This document shows, piece after piece, positions 40,725-49,826 of a DNA stretch of 64,000 bases; the stretch's first letter is position 1, and each line of letters opens with the position of its first letter. Position numbers and translations under genes: made by a program. Below the pieces are notes generated by a model. It searched no databases and was not told the DNA's origin. It was given only the letters and a program-made list of their open reading frames with translations. The stretch covers positions 3,745,501 to 3,809,500 of the forward strand of contig NZ_CP130831.1 of NCBI RefSeq assembly GCF_030549525.1. Direction: 5' to 3'. The stretch comes from Stenotrophomonas sp. 704A1. Lineage in GTDB: Bacteria > Pseudomonadota > Gammaproteobacteria > Xanthomonadales > Xanthomonadaceae.

Positions 40725-42431
40725 TCAGGGTTGCCGCGGCGGATACAGCGGCGGCAGCCCAGTGTCGGCGGTGCCGCCGGTGGCCGACCAGTGCGGTCCG
40801 TCACGGAAGGTTTCGCGCAGTCGCGCCCGCAGCGCCGTCAACTCGCCCGTTCCCCCCCAGCGCGCCTGCTGCAACGCCTGCAGCACCTGTTGCTGGGCCG
40901 GATCGGCGAGGCGCTCGATCACCTGCTCCAGGCGGTCCACCCCGGCCATCGAACACAGCAGCGCTTCTACCTGGTCAAAGCTCTCGCCATCGATGGCCCG
41001 TCGCAGTTCGGCCACGCGCGCGCGCGTCGGCGTGGCGGTGGCTGCCTGCGGGCCGGGCAGCTGGCCGGCACGCGCCGGCACGCGCGCGGCCGGTCGCCGG
41101 CCCCGCTGCCATCCCCATGCCAGGGTCAGCAGCCACAGCACGGCCAGGCCGGCGGCAGCGGCCATCCACGGCCAGGGCCTGGCGCCCGCGTCGCTGGGCG
41201 AAACCGCCACTGCAGGCGCCGGCGCGCCGTCGTCGGGCACGGCGTCGCGGGTATCGATCGGCTGCGGTACCGGCGCACCGGCCCGCCCGGCGGCCACGGT
41301 CAACGCCAGGTCCGGCAGGCTGGCCTGCTGCGCGCTGCCGCTATCGACGTTCCACCAGGCAACGCGCGGGCCGGGCACCTGCAATGCCCCCACCTGGCGT
41401 GGCACGATGGCGTAGCGGCGGGTGATCTTCAGCCGCGGCGTACTGCCCTCGAAGGTTTCCTCGTACTGCGCCGGTTCGGCGAACACCTGCGCGGCGTCAC
41501 CGAGGTCGGGCACCGGCAGGTCGGTGAACTGGGCCCGGGTGGCGCCGGTTGCGACCGCCTCCACCACCACGTTGGCCGCTTCGCCGGTACGCGCGGTGGT
41601 CGGCGCCGTGGTGTAGCGCAACTGCAGACCGTGCAGCGGCAGCCACGGCTGGACCGCCTGCGCCGGTTGCGGCCGTACCTGCAGGGTGCGTTCGGGAGCC
41701 ACCGCGTTCATGCGGCCATCGCCACCGGTACCGAAAAAGTCGTCGAAGAAGCCGCCCGCACTGCGCCCGCTGAAACGCGCGCCTGGCAGGCGCAGCTCAC
41801 CGCTGCGCTCGGGAATGAGCAGGAAGCGGCGTTCGACCACGTTGTAGCGGCGGCCATTGACCTGGCGGACATCGGTACGGTCCTCGCCGACCCGCTGCAG
41901 CGAGGCACCGCTGGGGGTATCCAGTACCAGCTCGCCCGAAGCCAGCTGCGAGGCGAAATAGAGCCTGACCACGACGCCCACGCTCTGCTGCACGTAGGGG
42001 GTGGGATCATCCACGTCGGTCTCGATGAAGGCCGTCGCATTGCTCTGCGGCGTCGCCACCGCCGCCTCGCTGACCTGCAGCGCCAGCGGCGGCGTGCGCA
42101 CCTGGCCCACCTGCAGCGACGGCACCTGCAACGTGCCGGTGCGCCGCGGCGTCAGCGCAACGGTGTAGAGGTTGCGCTGCTGCACACCGCCGTTGCTCCA
42201 CTGCATCTGCCGGTTGCTGCTCTGCGCGCTGAGCACGAAATCGGCATTCAGCGGTGCGTAGTCGGGTGCGCCCTGATCGGTTTCGATATGCAGGGTGACC
42301 GCGTCACCGGCCGCGATGCGGTCCCGTTCCAGCCATGCCCGGGTCTGCGCCAGGGCCGCCAGCGGCAGCCACAGCAACAGGGCCAGCACGGGCAATGACC
42401 ATCGCAGATGCCTGTTCGCTACCACCCTCAT
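40725..42431 (-). CDS. batD: BatD protein (Bat aerotolerance operon)
   Basis: Periplasmic/membrane-anchored protein of 568 residues. A signal peptide (1-28, ending PLAALAQ) precedes repeated immunoglobulin-like beta-domains (about 30-400), with the YVQQSVGVVVRLYF and RSGELRLPGARFSGRS segments typical of BatD. A transmembrane helix lies near 425-445, followed by a basic helical cytoplasmic tail. The ATG overlaps the preceding gene's stop by 4 bases. BatD is the last of the MoxR-DUF58-DUF4381-BatA-BatB-BatD chain. Bat proteins are linked to oxidative and aerotolerance phenotypes in some bacteria; the molecular role is unknown. Confidence 0.87.
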   Translation of the reverse strand: MRVVANRHLRWSLPVLALLLWLPLAALAQTRAWLERDRIAAGDAVTLHIETDQGAPDYAPLNADFVLSAQSSNRQMQWSNGGVQQRNLYTVALTPRRTGTLQVPSLQVGQVRTPPLALQVSEAAVATPQSNATAFIETDVDDPTPYVQQSVGVVVRLYFASQLASGELVLDTPSGASLQRVGEDRTDVRQVNGRRYNVVERRFLLIPERSGELRLPGARFSGRSAGGFFDDFFGTGGDGRMNAVAPERTLQVRPQPAQAVQPWLPLHGLQLRYTTAPTTARTGEAANVVVEAVATGATRAQFTDLPVPDLGDAAQVFAEPAQYEETFEGSTPRLKITRRYAIVPRQVGALQVPGPRVAWWNVDSGSAQQASLPDLALTVAAGRAGAPVPQPIDTRDAVPDDGAPAPAVAVSPSDAGARPWPWMAAAAGLAVLWLLTLAWGWQRGRRPAARVPARAGQLPGPQAATATPTRARVAELRRAIDGESFDQVEALLCSMAGVDRLEQVIERLADPAQQQVLQALQQARWGGTGELTALRARLRETFRDGPHWSATGGTADTGLPPLYPPRQP

Positions 42432-44260
42432 CGCCCTTCCCTCTTCCTGCGTTCGTTTTCCAGCTGGAACTTGGCACGCAGCAGCGCGCCGGGCTCATCC
42501 GGCACCCGCCGCATCCACGCCTCCACCGCCTGCTGTTCCTCGCGTTGCTGCGGCGTGGCGCCCTCACCGCGCACCGCCGCCTTGCCGTCCTTGCCGGTAC
42601 GCGCCTGCTGCATGGCCTGCTGCATGCGCGCGCGTTGCTGTGCATCGGCCCGGGCCTGTGCCTGCGGGTCGGCTGCCTGTGGCGCCTGTGGCGTGCCCTG
42701 CGGCGGGCGCGAAGCGCTGGCCGACGGTGGCTGCGCTTCCTGCGATGAGGACTGGCCCGGCGCGCGATCCTGCTGGCCCTGCTGACCTTCTGGGTTCTGC
42801 TGACCCTGCGGGTTCTGCTGCCCTTGTGGGTTCTGCTGGCCCTGCGGGGGAGACTGCTGCTGGCCCTGCTGCGGCTTCTGCTGGCCCTTGTCCCCCTGGC
42901 TCCCTCCCGACGGCGGCTTGCGCCTGCGCGCGGCCTCGACCACCGCACGGTTGGCAACCGCATCGGCCATCTGCGGGTGGTGCGCCAGCGCGCGGTCGTA
43001 GGCCGCGATGGCACCGTCATAGTCCCCCTGGCGCGCCAGCACGTTGCCGAGGTTGTACCAGCCGGCATCGCTGTCGATGCCTTCGAACTGCTGGCGGGCA
43101 GTGGCGAAGTCACCCTGCCGGTATGCCTGGACGCCGGCGGCCAGGCGCGCGTGTTCGCGCTGGTCGGCGCGCTGCCACAGCGTGCCGGCTGCCGGCGCCT
43201 GGGTGCGCGGCTGTGCCTGCAGGTTGCCGCTCAACGGCAGCAGGCCCACCGCCAGCACCGCGGCGAGCAGCGCGCGGCGGCGGAAGGCCAGCAACGCCAG
43301 CAGCATCACCGGTGGCAACAACCAGTACCCGTCGTCCTGCCACTGCCGCCCCTGCCCGGGGCGCTGCTGCGCACTGCCGTCGCGGGCGTCCAGCACACCC
43401 AGCGCCTGCAGATCGCGATCGTCGCTGCCGATGCGCTGGTAGTGCCCGCCACCGGCACTGGCCACGGCGCGCAGGCTGCCTTCGTCCAGCGCGGCCTGTG
43501 CGATCTCACCGCGGCCATCGCGATAGGCCGCACCGGAGGGCGTGCCGAGCCCCAGCACCGACACCTCCAGGCCCAGGCCGCGTGCCTGCGAGGCGGCCAG
43601 GGCCGCTTCGCCATCGGCCTGGTCGCTGATCAGCAGGATCCGGCCACGCAGCGCACCGGTCTGGCGCAGCAGGCGCGCCGCCCAGTCAATGCCGCGGTCG
43701 GCGCGCTGGCCATCGCGCGGCATCACCTCCGGGGCCAGCGCGTCCAGGTACAACGCCACGTTGGCCGTGTCATCGGTCAGCGGGGCGACGGTATAGGCGT
43801 CCTCCGCATACACCACCAGGCCGACCTGGCCGCCCTGCCGTGCGCGCAGCAGCGCACCGATCTTGGCCCGTGCCTGCAGCAGGCGCGAAGGTGGAAGATC
43901 GGTGGCGGTGACGCGGGTGGAAAGATCCAGCACCACCACCAGCGGCGCACTGGCCTGGTACATCGGCTGTCGCTGCTGGCGCCAGCTGGGTCCAGCCAGG
44001 GCCAGCGCGGCCAGGGTCCAGCCCAGCAGCAGCGCCCACGGCAGGCGCGCACGGCGGCGCTCGCCGGCGGCCAGCAGGTGCGCCAGCAGATGCGGGTCGA
44101 CCGCTTGCCGCCAGCCATCGCGGCGCCGCTGCCGATGGATCGCCATGGCCACGATCAGCGGCAGCGCCAGCAGCGCCCACAACCCCTGCGGGCGCAGGAA
44201 ATGCAGCGCGCGCCAATCCAGCGCAGCGGCATCGAACAGGTGCATGACACTGTCGATCAT
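42428..44260 (-). CDS. batB: BatB/BatC fusion: VWA domain plus TPR, Gln-rich tail
   Basis: 610-residue membrane protein. Two N-terminal helices (about 26-40, 75-92) precede a VWA domain (about 105-300) and a third helix region (about 320-350), then a TPR-like segment (about 385-455: AGWYNLGNVLARQGDYDGAIAAYDRAL) and a low-complexity Gln/Pro-rich tail (about 470-550) with NPQGQQ repeats, ending in a charged helix. In many genomes BatB and BatC are separate proteins; here they are one. The metal-site motif reads DLSTR (112-116) instead of D-x-S-x-S. The ATG at 44260 and stop overlap both neighbours (ATGA). Confidence 0.88.
   Translation of the reverse strand: MIDSVMHLFDAAALDWRALHFLRPQGLWALLALPLIVAMAIHRQRRRDGWRQAVDPHLLAHLLAAGERRRARLPWALLLGWTLAALALAGPSWRQQRQPMYQASAPLVVVLDLSTRVTATDLPPSRLLQARAKIGALLRARQGGQVGLVVYAEDAYTVAPLTDDTANVALYLDALAPEVMPRDGQRADRGIDWAARLLRQTGALRGRILLISDQADGEAALAASQARGLGLEVSVLGLGTPSGAAYRDGRGEIAQAALDEGSLRAVASAGGGHYQRIGSDDRDLQALGVLDARDGSAQQRPGQGRQWQDDGYWLLPPVMLLALLAFRRRALLAAVLAVGLLPLSGNLQAQPRTQAPAAGTLWQRADQREHARLAAGVQAYRQGDFATARQQFEGIDSDAGWYNLGNVLARQGDYDGAIAAYDRALAHHPQMADAVANRAVVEAARRRKPPSGGSQGDKGQQKPQQGQQQSPPQGQQNPQGQQNPQGQQNPEGQQGQQDRAPGQSSSQEAQPPSASASRPPQGTPQAPQAADPQAQARADAQQRARMQQAMQQARTGKDGKAAVRGEGATPQQREEQQAVEAWMRRVPDEPGALLRAKFQLENERRKREGR
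42792..42845. repeat. 18-base minisatellite inside the BatB/C gene
   Basis: Three consecutive 18-base units, each beginning GGGTTCTGCTG (plus strand), start at 42792, 42810 and 42828. They encode the NPQGQQ hexapeptide repeat, so copy number can change without frameshift. Confidence 0.8.
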
Positions 44261-45261
44261 CGGCGACGCTCCGGCCACAGCCAGGCCAGGGCTCCCAGCA
44301 GCATCGCCAGCGCCAGCGGCCATGCATAGCGCTCACTGCGCGGGCGCAGGCTCGGGCCTTTCGCCGCGATCGGTTCCAGCCGGTCCAGTTCGCCATAGAT
44401 GCCGGCCAGCTCATCGGTATCGCGCGCGCGGAAGAAGCGGCCACCGGTCATTTCTGCAATCCGCCGCAGCGTTGCCTCGTCGACCGGATCACGGTCGGCC
44501 GCCACGGGAATGCCGAACAAGCGCATGCTGCCGTCGCCGCCAAACGCCACGGTATGCACGCGCACGCCTTCGGCGCGGGCCAGTTCGGCGGCACGTACTG
44601 GCTCCAGCACACCGGCATTGCTGACGCCGTCGGTCAGCAGGATCAGTACCCGCTGCCCTTCGGGCTGGCTGCGCAGGCGCTTGACCGCCAGCGCGATGGC
44701 GTCACCGATGGCGGTCTCGCGGCCGGCCAGGCCGACCACGCTGTCGCGCAGCTGGTCACGGACACTGGACAGGTCGGCCGTCAACGGGGTGAGCGTATAG
44801 GCCCGATCGCCGAACACCAGCAGGCCGACACGATCACCGGCGCGGCGGTCGAGGAAGTCGGCCAGCACCGCCTTGGCCGCGGTGAGCCGTTCCACCGCCT
44901 GCGCACCCAGCACCATGTCCGGCTCGCTCATGCTGCCGGACACGTCCATGGCCAGCATCATCTGCCGGCCCTGCTGCGGCGGCGTGATGGCTTCACCCAG
45001 TTGCTGCGGGCGTGCCATCGCCACGCACAGGGCCATCCAGCCCACCCACAGCAGCACGTCGCGCAGCCATGAGGCACTGAGGCGGCCAGCGCCGGCCAGT
45101 GCTTCCAGTTCGGCGGCGGCATAGGGCACCCGCAGTGCCGCGCCCGGCTCTGCACGCCGCTTCCAGGCGTACATCAGGATCGGCAGCGGCAGCGCCAACA
45201 GTGCCCACGGCCAGGCCAGCTGCAGATCCGGCCACGGCCAGTAGCCCGCAATGACATTCAT
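44257..45261 (-). CDS. batA: BatA-like VWA-domain membrane protein
   Basis: 334 residues. Transmembrane helices are near 15-33 and 68-85, then a VWA domain (about 100-285) with an intact metal-ion-dependent site: D-V-S-G-S at 106-110, plus downstream GRETAIGDAIAL and LLTDGVSNAG acidic/threonine positions. A final helix is near 310-330. The ATG at 45261 overlaps the DUF4381 stop (ATGA). Compared with BatB, the intact site suggests BatA is the divalent metal-dependent interaction partner within the complex, possibly engaged by the MoxR ATPase. Confidence 0.9.
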   Translation of the reverse strand: MNVIAGYWPWPDLQLAWPWALLALPLPILMYAWKRRAEPGAALRVPYAAAELEALAGAGRLSASWLRDVLLWVGWMALCVAMARPQQLGEAITPPQQGRQMMLAMDVSGSMSEPDMVLGAQAVERLTAAKAVLADFLDRRAGDRVGLLVFGDRAYTLTPLTADLSSVRDQLRDSVVGLAGRETAIGDAIALAVKRLRSQPEGQRVLILLTDGVSNAGVLEPVRAAELARAEGVRVHTVAFGGDGSMRLFGIPVAADRDPVDEATLRRIAEMTGGRFFRARDTDELAGIYGELDRLEPIAAKGPSLRPRSERYAWPLALAMLLGALAWLWPERRR

Positions 45262-45707
45262 CGGCGGCGCTCCTGCAGCAGCGCCAGGTAACGCTGCCGC
45301 GCCCAGGCCGCGATCGCGGCCACCTCGCTGGCCTCCACCTGCGGACGGTAGGCGCCATCGGCCAGCAGGCCGCGCTGCGCAGGCCCCAGGCTGGCGCGCG
45401 GGTCCACATGGTTCCACCACGCATCATCGCGCAGCGCTTCGCTTCCGGGGTGCGCCTGGCGTGCGGCACGGCGCAGCAGCCCGGCAATGGCGGCCAGTTC
45501 GGCCGGCGCGCCGGCAGCGGCCGCCAGCTCCTGGTCGAACTGGCGCAGCCAGCGTTGCCGGCGTCGGCGTCGCCTCCAGATCATGACGCCGGCGATGGCC
45601 AGCAGCAGCGCGACGCCGGCCATCACCATCAACCAGCCCGGTGCCGGCGGCCACCACGATGGCGAAGGCGGCAGCTGCACATCCCGCAGCGGCAGCGCGG
45701 TGCTCAT
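45258..45707 (-). CDS. DUF4381 family membrane protein
   Basis: 149 residues with one transmembrane helix (about 26-44), a strongly basic stretch (RRRRRRQR) directly after it, and a helical cytoplasmic domain (about 50-149). DUF4381 genes regularly sit between DUF58 and BatA genes. The start and stop overlap both neighbours by 4 bases (ATGA), supporting assembly as one complex. No enzymatic motif is seen. Confidence 0.85.
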   Translation of the reverse strand: MSTALPLRDVQLPPSPSWWPPAPGWLMVMAGVALLLAIAGVMIWRRRRRRQRWLRQFDQELAAAAGAPAELAAIAGLLRRAARQAHPGSEALRDDAWWNHVDPRASLGPAQRGLLADGAYRPQVEASEVAAIAAWARQRYLALLQERRR

Positions 45708-46633
45708 GCCGGTACCTCGGTCGGCACCGGTGCCAACCAGGCGTCGCTGGCGGCGTCGGTGGACAGCAGCTGCACATCGACCCGGCGCGCGACCAGTTGC
45801 CGGCGCAGCTCTTGCAGCGGCGCGACGAAGTGCGCATGCCAGTGCGCCTGCACGTCGGAGCGGCGCAGGTCCAGACCGATGCGCTGCTGCGCGGCGAGGA
45901 ACTGCAGCGGCGCGGCAGGCGGTTGCAGCTCAAGCGGATCGACCAGCAGCAGCAGGCTCAGATCGTGGTGCTGCGCCAATGTGCTCCAGCGTGCCGGAGG
46001 GATGCGGATGGCCTGCTGGGGATCGGCCAGCACCAGCATCCGGGCGCCCGGGCGCAGTACACGCGCCGCATGGTCCAGCGCGCGCGCCAGGCCCAGATCG
46101 TCCGCGGGCGGCTGTGCGTACCAGCGCGTGAGCGCGTCGAGCACGCGCAGCACGCCGCGCGCACCGCCCGCCGGTGCCACCGGTGCTTCGCGGTCACTGC
46201 CGCGCAGTGCACCGATGCGATCACCACGCCGCTGTGCCGACCATGCTGCGATGGCGCCGGCGCGTGCGGCCTGCACCGACTTGAAGCGGACCCGGGTGCC
46301 GAAATACAGCGCGGGCGAGGTGTCGGCCACCAGCAGGGTGACGCGTTCGCGCTCGGCCTGGAACAGCTTGGTGTGGGCGCGGCCTGTGCGCGCGGTGACG
46401 CGCCAGTCGATGTGGCGGGCATCGTCGCCGGCCACGTACTCACGCGACTCGGCGTACTCCATGCCGCGCCCACGCAATGGCGAGGGGGCCTGCCCTGCAC
46501 TGCCGGCGCGGCCACGGCGCGGCGGCGGCGGACGCTGCGCCAGTCCGCGCAGCGCCACCAGTTCAGCCAGCTGCGGCCGCAGGCCATCGCCCTCGAGGGC
46601 AACGGCCGCCGGTTCCTGGGGGGTGCCGATCAT
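45704..46633 (-). CDS. DUF58 family protein
   Basis: 309 residues, cytoplasmic. The DUF58 signature EYAESREYVAGDDARHIDWRVTARTGRAHTK lies near 60-90, followed by a VWA-like fold whose D-x-S region reads ADTSPALYFG. DUF58 proteins accompany MoxR ATPases in the Bat and related chaperone systems. The ATG at 46633 is 8 bases after the MoxR stop; its own stop overlaps the DUF4381 gene. Confidence 0.88.
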   Translation of the reverse strand: MIGTPQEPAAVALEGDGLRPQLAELVALRGLAQRPPPPRRGRAGSAGQAPSPLRGRGMEYAESREYVAGDDARHIDWRVTARTGRAHTKLFQAERERVTLLVADTSPALYFGTRVRFKSVQAARAGAIAAWSAQRRGDRIGALRGSDREAPVAPAGGARGVLRVLDALTRWYAQPPADDLGLARALDHAARVLRPGARMLVLADPQQAIRIPPARWSTLAQHHDLSLLLLVDPLELQPPAAPLQFLAAQQRIGLDLRRSDVQAHWHAHFVAPLQELRRQLVARRVDVQLLSTDAASDAWLAPVPTEVPA

Positions 46634-46641
46634 GCGCGCGC

Positions 46642-47667
46642 TCAGGGCGCCGGGACCCGGGCCAGCAGCTCCTGCACCAGCCGCTCGCCATCCCAGCCTT
46701 CGGCGGTGGCTTCATAGCTGGGCAGCACACGATGGCGCAGCACGTCGGCGGCCACCGCACGCACATCGTCGGGCGTGACGAAGTCACGTCCGGCCAGCCA
46801 CGCGCGGGCGCGGGCGCAGCGTTCCAGCGCGATCGAACCCCGCGGGCTCGCGCCCCACGCGACGCGTCGGCCCAGCGCAGCGTCGTACCGCGCGGGCTCG
46901 CGCGAGGCCAGCACCAGTTCGATCAGGTAGCGCTCCAGCGCCGGCGCCATGTGCAGGTCCAGCACTTCGCGGCGGGCATCGAAGACGTCCTGCATCGGCA
47001 GCTTCGCCGGCGCAGCAGCCGGTTCTCCCAGTGCGCCGCGTGCACGGTCACGGGCCAGCCGCAGGATTTCCGATTCGGCCGCCTGGTCGGGGTAACCGAT
47101 GCGCACGTGCATCAGGAACCGGTCGAGCTGTGCTTCGGGCAACGGGAAGGTGCCTTCCTGTTCGATCGGATTCTGCGTTGCCATGACCAGGAACAGCGAC
47201 GGCAGCGCGTAGGTGTGGCGGCCCACGGTCACCTGGCGCTCGCCCATTGCCTCCAGCAGTGCCGACTGCACCTTGGCCGGGGCGCGATTGATTTCATCGG
47301 CCAGCAGGATCGGATGGAAGATCGGACCGGGAACGAATTCGAAGCGGCCCTCCTGCGGACGCCAGATCTCGGTGCCGGTCAGGTCGGCCGGCAGCAGGTC
47401 GGGGGTGAACTGCACGCGCGCGAAATCCGCTTCCAGGCGGGCGGCCAGCGCGCGGATCGCGGTGGTCTTGGCCAGTCCCGGCGCGCCCTCCACCAGCAGA
47501 TGGCCATCGGCCAACAGCGCGATCAACAGGCGTTCGACCAGCGCCGACTGGCCGACGATCTCGGCCGACAGGGCGTCGCGCAGCGCGCTGAACGCTCCGT
47601 GCAGGCGCGAGATGACGGGAGCAGGCGGCGGGGCAAGGGTGTCGGGCATCGGCGGGGGCAGGTTCAT
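46642..47667 (-). CDS. MoxR-family AAA+ ATPase
   Basis: 341 residues. Walker A GAPGLAKTT is at 61-69, Walker B ILLADEINRAP near 121-131, sensor 1 MATQNPIEQEGT near 161-172, and an arginine-rich helical C-terminus with GASPRGSIALERCARARA (sensor 2). MoxR ATPases remodel protein complexes with VWA-domain partners, which are encoded just downstream (BatA, BatB). The ATG at 47667 gives a Pro-rich N-terminus. This is the first gene of the Bat operon; the upstream gap is shared with the pilQ terminator. Confidence 0.93.
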   Translation of the reverse strand: MNLPPPMPDTLAPPPAPVISRLHGAFSALRDALSAEIVGQSALVERLLIALLADGHLLVEGAPGLAKTTAIRALAARLEADFARVQFTPDLLPADLTGTEIWRPQEGRFEFVPGPIFHPILLADEINRAPAKVQSALLEAMGERQVTVGRHTYALPSLFLVMATQNPIEQEGTFPLPEAQLDRFLMHVRIGYPDQAAESEILRLARDRARGALGEPAAAPAKLPMQDVFDARREVLDLHMAPALERYLIELVLASREPARYDAALGRRVAWGASPRGSIALERCARARAWLAGRDFVTPDDVRAVAADVLRHRVLPSYEATAEGWDGERLVQELLARVPAP

Positions 47668-47782
47668 GGGGGCCTTTGACCGGCACAGGGTGGCGCCGGT
47701 TCCCTACATCATCGCAGGCCCACCCAGCGCTGGCATCAAGAACGCCTGAACGCGAAGCAGCACAGGCTGCCCCTGAAACGGA

Positions 47783-47807
47783 CAGGGGCCGCACGTGGCG
47801 GCCCCTG
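47783..47807 (-). terminator. Hairpin terminator after pilQ
   Basis: CAGGGGCCGC/GCGGCCCCTG stem with a short loop, 25 bases past the pilQ stop on the minus strand, then GTCCGTTTC. Confidence 0.6.
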
Positions 47808-47831
47808 CGGGGTGTTGCGCGCGCGCGGAAC

Positions 47832-49805
47832 TCAGTTCTGCTTGGCCACGCGCAGCACCTTCGGGGTCACGAACACCAGCAGTTCGGCCTTGTCCTTGTT
47901 GCGACCGCGCTTCTTGAACAGGTTGCCCAGGAACGGCACATCGCCCAGGAACGGCACCTTGCTGACGCTGTTGCGGTCGGTGAACTCGTACACGCCACCA
48001 ATCACCACGGTCTGGCCATCCTCCACCAGCACCGCGGTATTGACCTCGCGACGGTTGATGTTCGGCACCTGGCCGTACCCTTCCAGCACGATGTAGCTTT
48101 CGACTTCGTCCTTCTTCACCTGCATGTTGAGGAAGACGCGGTTGTCGTTGGTGATGGTCGGGGTGACCTTCAGCTCCAGCACCACTTCCTTGAACTGCAC
48201 GTTCGGCGTGGCCGCGCCGCCGGCCGCACCACCACCACTGATGGTGACGTAGCCGATTTCCTTGCCCTGCTTGATCAACGCCTCGCGCTGGTTGGTGGTG
48301 ACCACGCGCGGGTTGGAGATCACTTCGCCGCGCGATTCTTCCTGCATGGCCGACAGTTCGACATCCAGCAGGTAGCCGGCATTGAGGATCGACAGCGCCA
48401 GCGAGCCCGGGTTGCTGGTCGCTGCCACCGGCAGATTCCAGTTCAGGCCACGGGTGATGGACGAACCGACCGCCACCGGCGGCGGGCCGACGCGGCCGCC
48501 GGCAATCCAGTCACGCTCGGCCTTGGCGTTGGCGTTGCTGGCATCCACCTGCGACTGGCGGGTCAGGCGGTTGGCTTCCAGGTTGCCGCTGAAGTACACG
48601 TTGTCCCGGCTGCCGCTGATGCCGAACTTCGCGCCCAGTTCGCGGGCGAAGGTATCGGTGGCGATGACGATGCGGCTTTCGATCAGCACCTGGTCGACCG
48701 GGCGGTCGATCACGCCGATCAGTTCACGCATGCGTGCGATCTTCTTCGGGATGTCGCTGATCATCAGCGTGTTGGTGCGCTCGTCGGCAACGATGCGGCC
48801 GCGCGAGGACAGGAAGCCACTTTCTTCCTGCGACGAGGAGCCGCCGCCGCCACCGCCGCCGCTGCCCCCACCGATGCCCTTGGCCTCGGTCAGCGCCTTG
48901 AAGATCTGCGTGGCGCTGTGATAGTTGATCTGGACGTAGTCGGTGACCAGGTCTTCGCGGTTCTCGATGGCGATGCGCGCGTCTTCCTTCTCCTGCTCGA
49001 ACTTGGCCAGTTCGGACTGCGGCGCAACCCACACCACGCTGCCATCACGACGCTTGTCCAGGCCCTTGGCGCGCAGCACGATGTCCAGTGCCTGGTCCCA
49101 CGGCACGTTGACCAGGCGCAGGGTCACATTGCCCTGCACCGAATCGGACGCGACCACGTTCAGGTTCGACTCTTCGGCAATCAGCTGCAGGACGGTACGC
49201 ACCGGCACGTCCTGGAAGTTGAAGGTGACCGGCTTGCCGGCATAGCCGCGCTGCGGAAGGCCCTTGGCGGCCTGGGTCACGCTGCCGGCAGTGACCGCGC
49301 CCACCGCGGCCTGGGCCTGGCGCGGGCTGATCTCCACCACGTACTCGTTGCCGCTCTGGTAGGCCAGCGATTCAACCGCACCGCCGGTGCTGAGCACCAG
49401 CTGGGTGCCCGCGCCCGAGGGCCGGGCGTCGATGCGCTGCACCGGCGTGGCGAAGTCGGTGACGTTCATCGGCTTCTGCAGGTTTGCCGGCAGGCGTGCG
49501 TTGCCGACATCGACCACCACGCTGTTGCCCTGGCTGCGCAGGTCGGGCATGGCGCCCTGCCCGTCGAACTGCAGGATCAGCCGGCCGGCGCCGTCATCGC
49601 CGCGCTTGAAGTCGATCCGGGAGACCGACAGGCCTGCCGGTGCGGCGGCCGGCGTTGCGGCCAGCGCCGTGCCGGACGGTTTCTCCGCCGGTGCGGCGGC
49701 CAGCGCCGGAGCGCAGGCCAGCATCAACGCGACTCCCAGCGCGCTGATGCGGTTCAAGGTAGAGCGCCGGATGGGACGCAGCCCCTTGGCTTGGTGAAAG
49801 GTCAT
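47832..49805 (-). CDS. pilQ: Type IV pilus secretin PilQ
   Basis: Outer-membrane ring through which the type IV pilus passes; 657 residues. The signal peptide ends PALAAAP (about 36). An AMIN domain (about 58-150) binds peptidoglycan, followed by N0/N1 domains (about 190-370) with KPVTFNFQDVPVRTVLQLIAEESNLN, a Gly/Ser-rich linker (near 325), and the secretin barrel domain (about 435-655) with VISNPRVVTTNQ and VPFLGDVPFLGNLFKKR. The ATG at 49805 is the family start. It is last in pilMNOPQ and has its own terminator. Confidence 0.96.
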   Translation of the reverse strand: MTFHQAKGLRPIRRSTLNRISALGVALMLACAPALAAAPAEKPSGTALAATPAAAPAGLSVSRIDFKRGDDGAGRLILQFDGQGAMPDLRSQGNSVVVDVGNARLPANLQKPMNVTDFATPVQRIDARPSGAGTQLVLSTGGAVESLAYQSGNEYVVEISPRQAQAAVGAVTAGSVTQAAKGLPQRGYAGKPVTFNFQDVPVRTVLQLIAEESNLNVVASDSVQGNVTLRLVNVPWDQALDIVLRAKGLDKRRDGSVVWVAPQSELAKFEQEKEDARIAIENREDLVTDYVQINYHSATQIFKALTEAKGIGGGSGGGGGGGSSSQEESGFLSSRGRIVADERTNTLMISDIPKKIARMRELIGVIDRPVDQVLIESRIVIATDTFARELGAKFGISGSRDNVYFSGNLEANRLTRQSQVDASNANAKAERDWIAGGRVGPPPVAVGSSITRGLNWNLPVAATSNPGSLALSILNAGYLLDVELSAMQEESRGEVISNPRVVTTNQREALIKQGKEIGYVTISGGGAAGGAATPNVQFKEVVLELKVTPTITNDNRVFLNMQVKKDEVESYIVLEGYGQVPNINRREVNTAVLVEDGQTVVIGGVYEFTDRNSVSKVPFLGDVPFLGNLFKKRGRNKDKAELLVFVTPKVLRVAKQN

Positions 49806-49826
49806 CGTGCTATCCCCAGTAAACGA

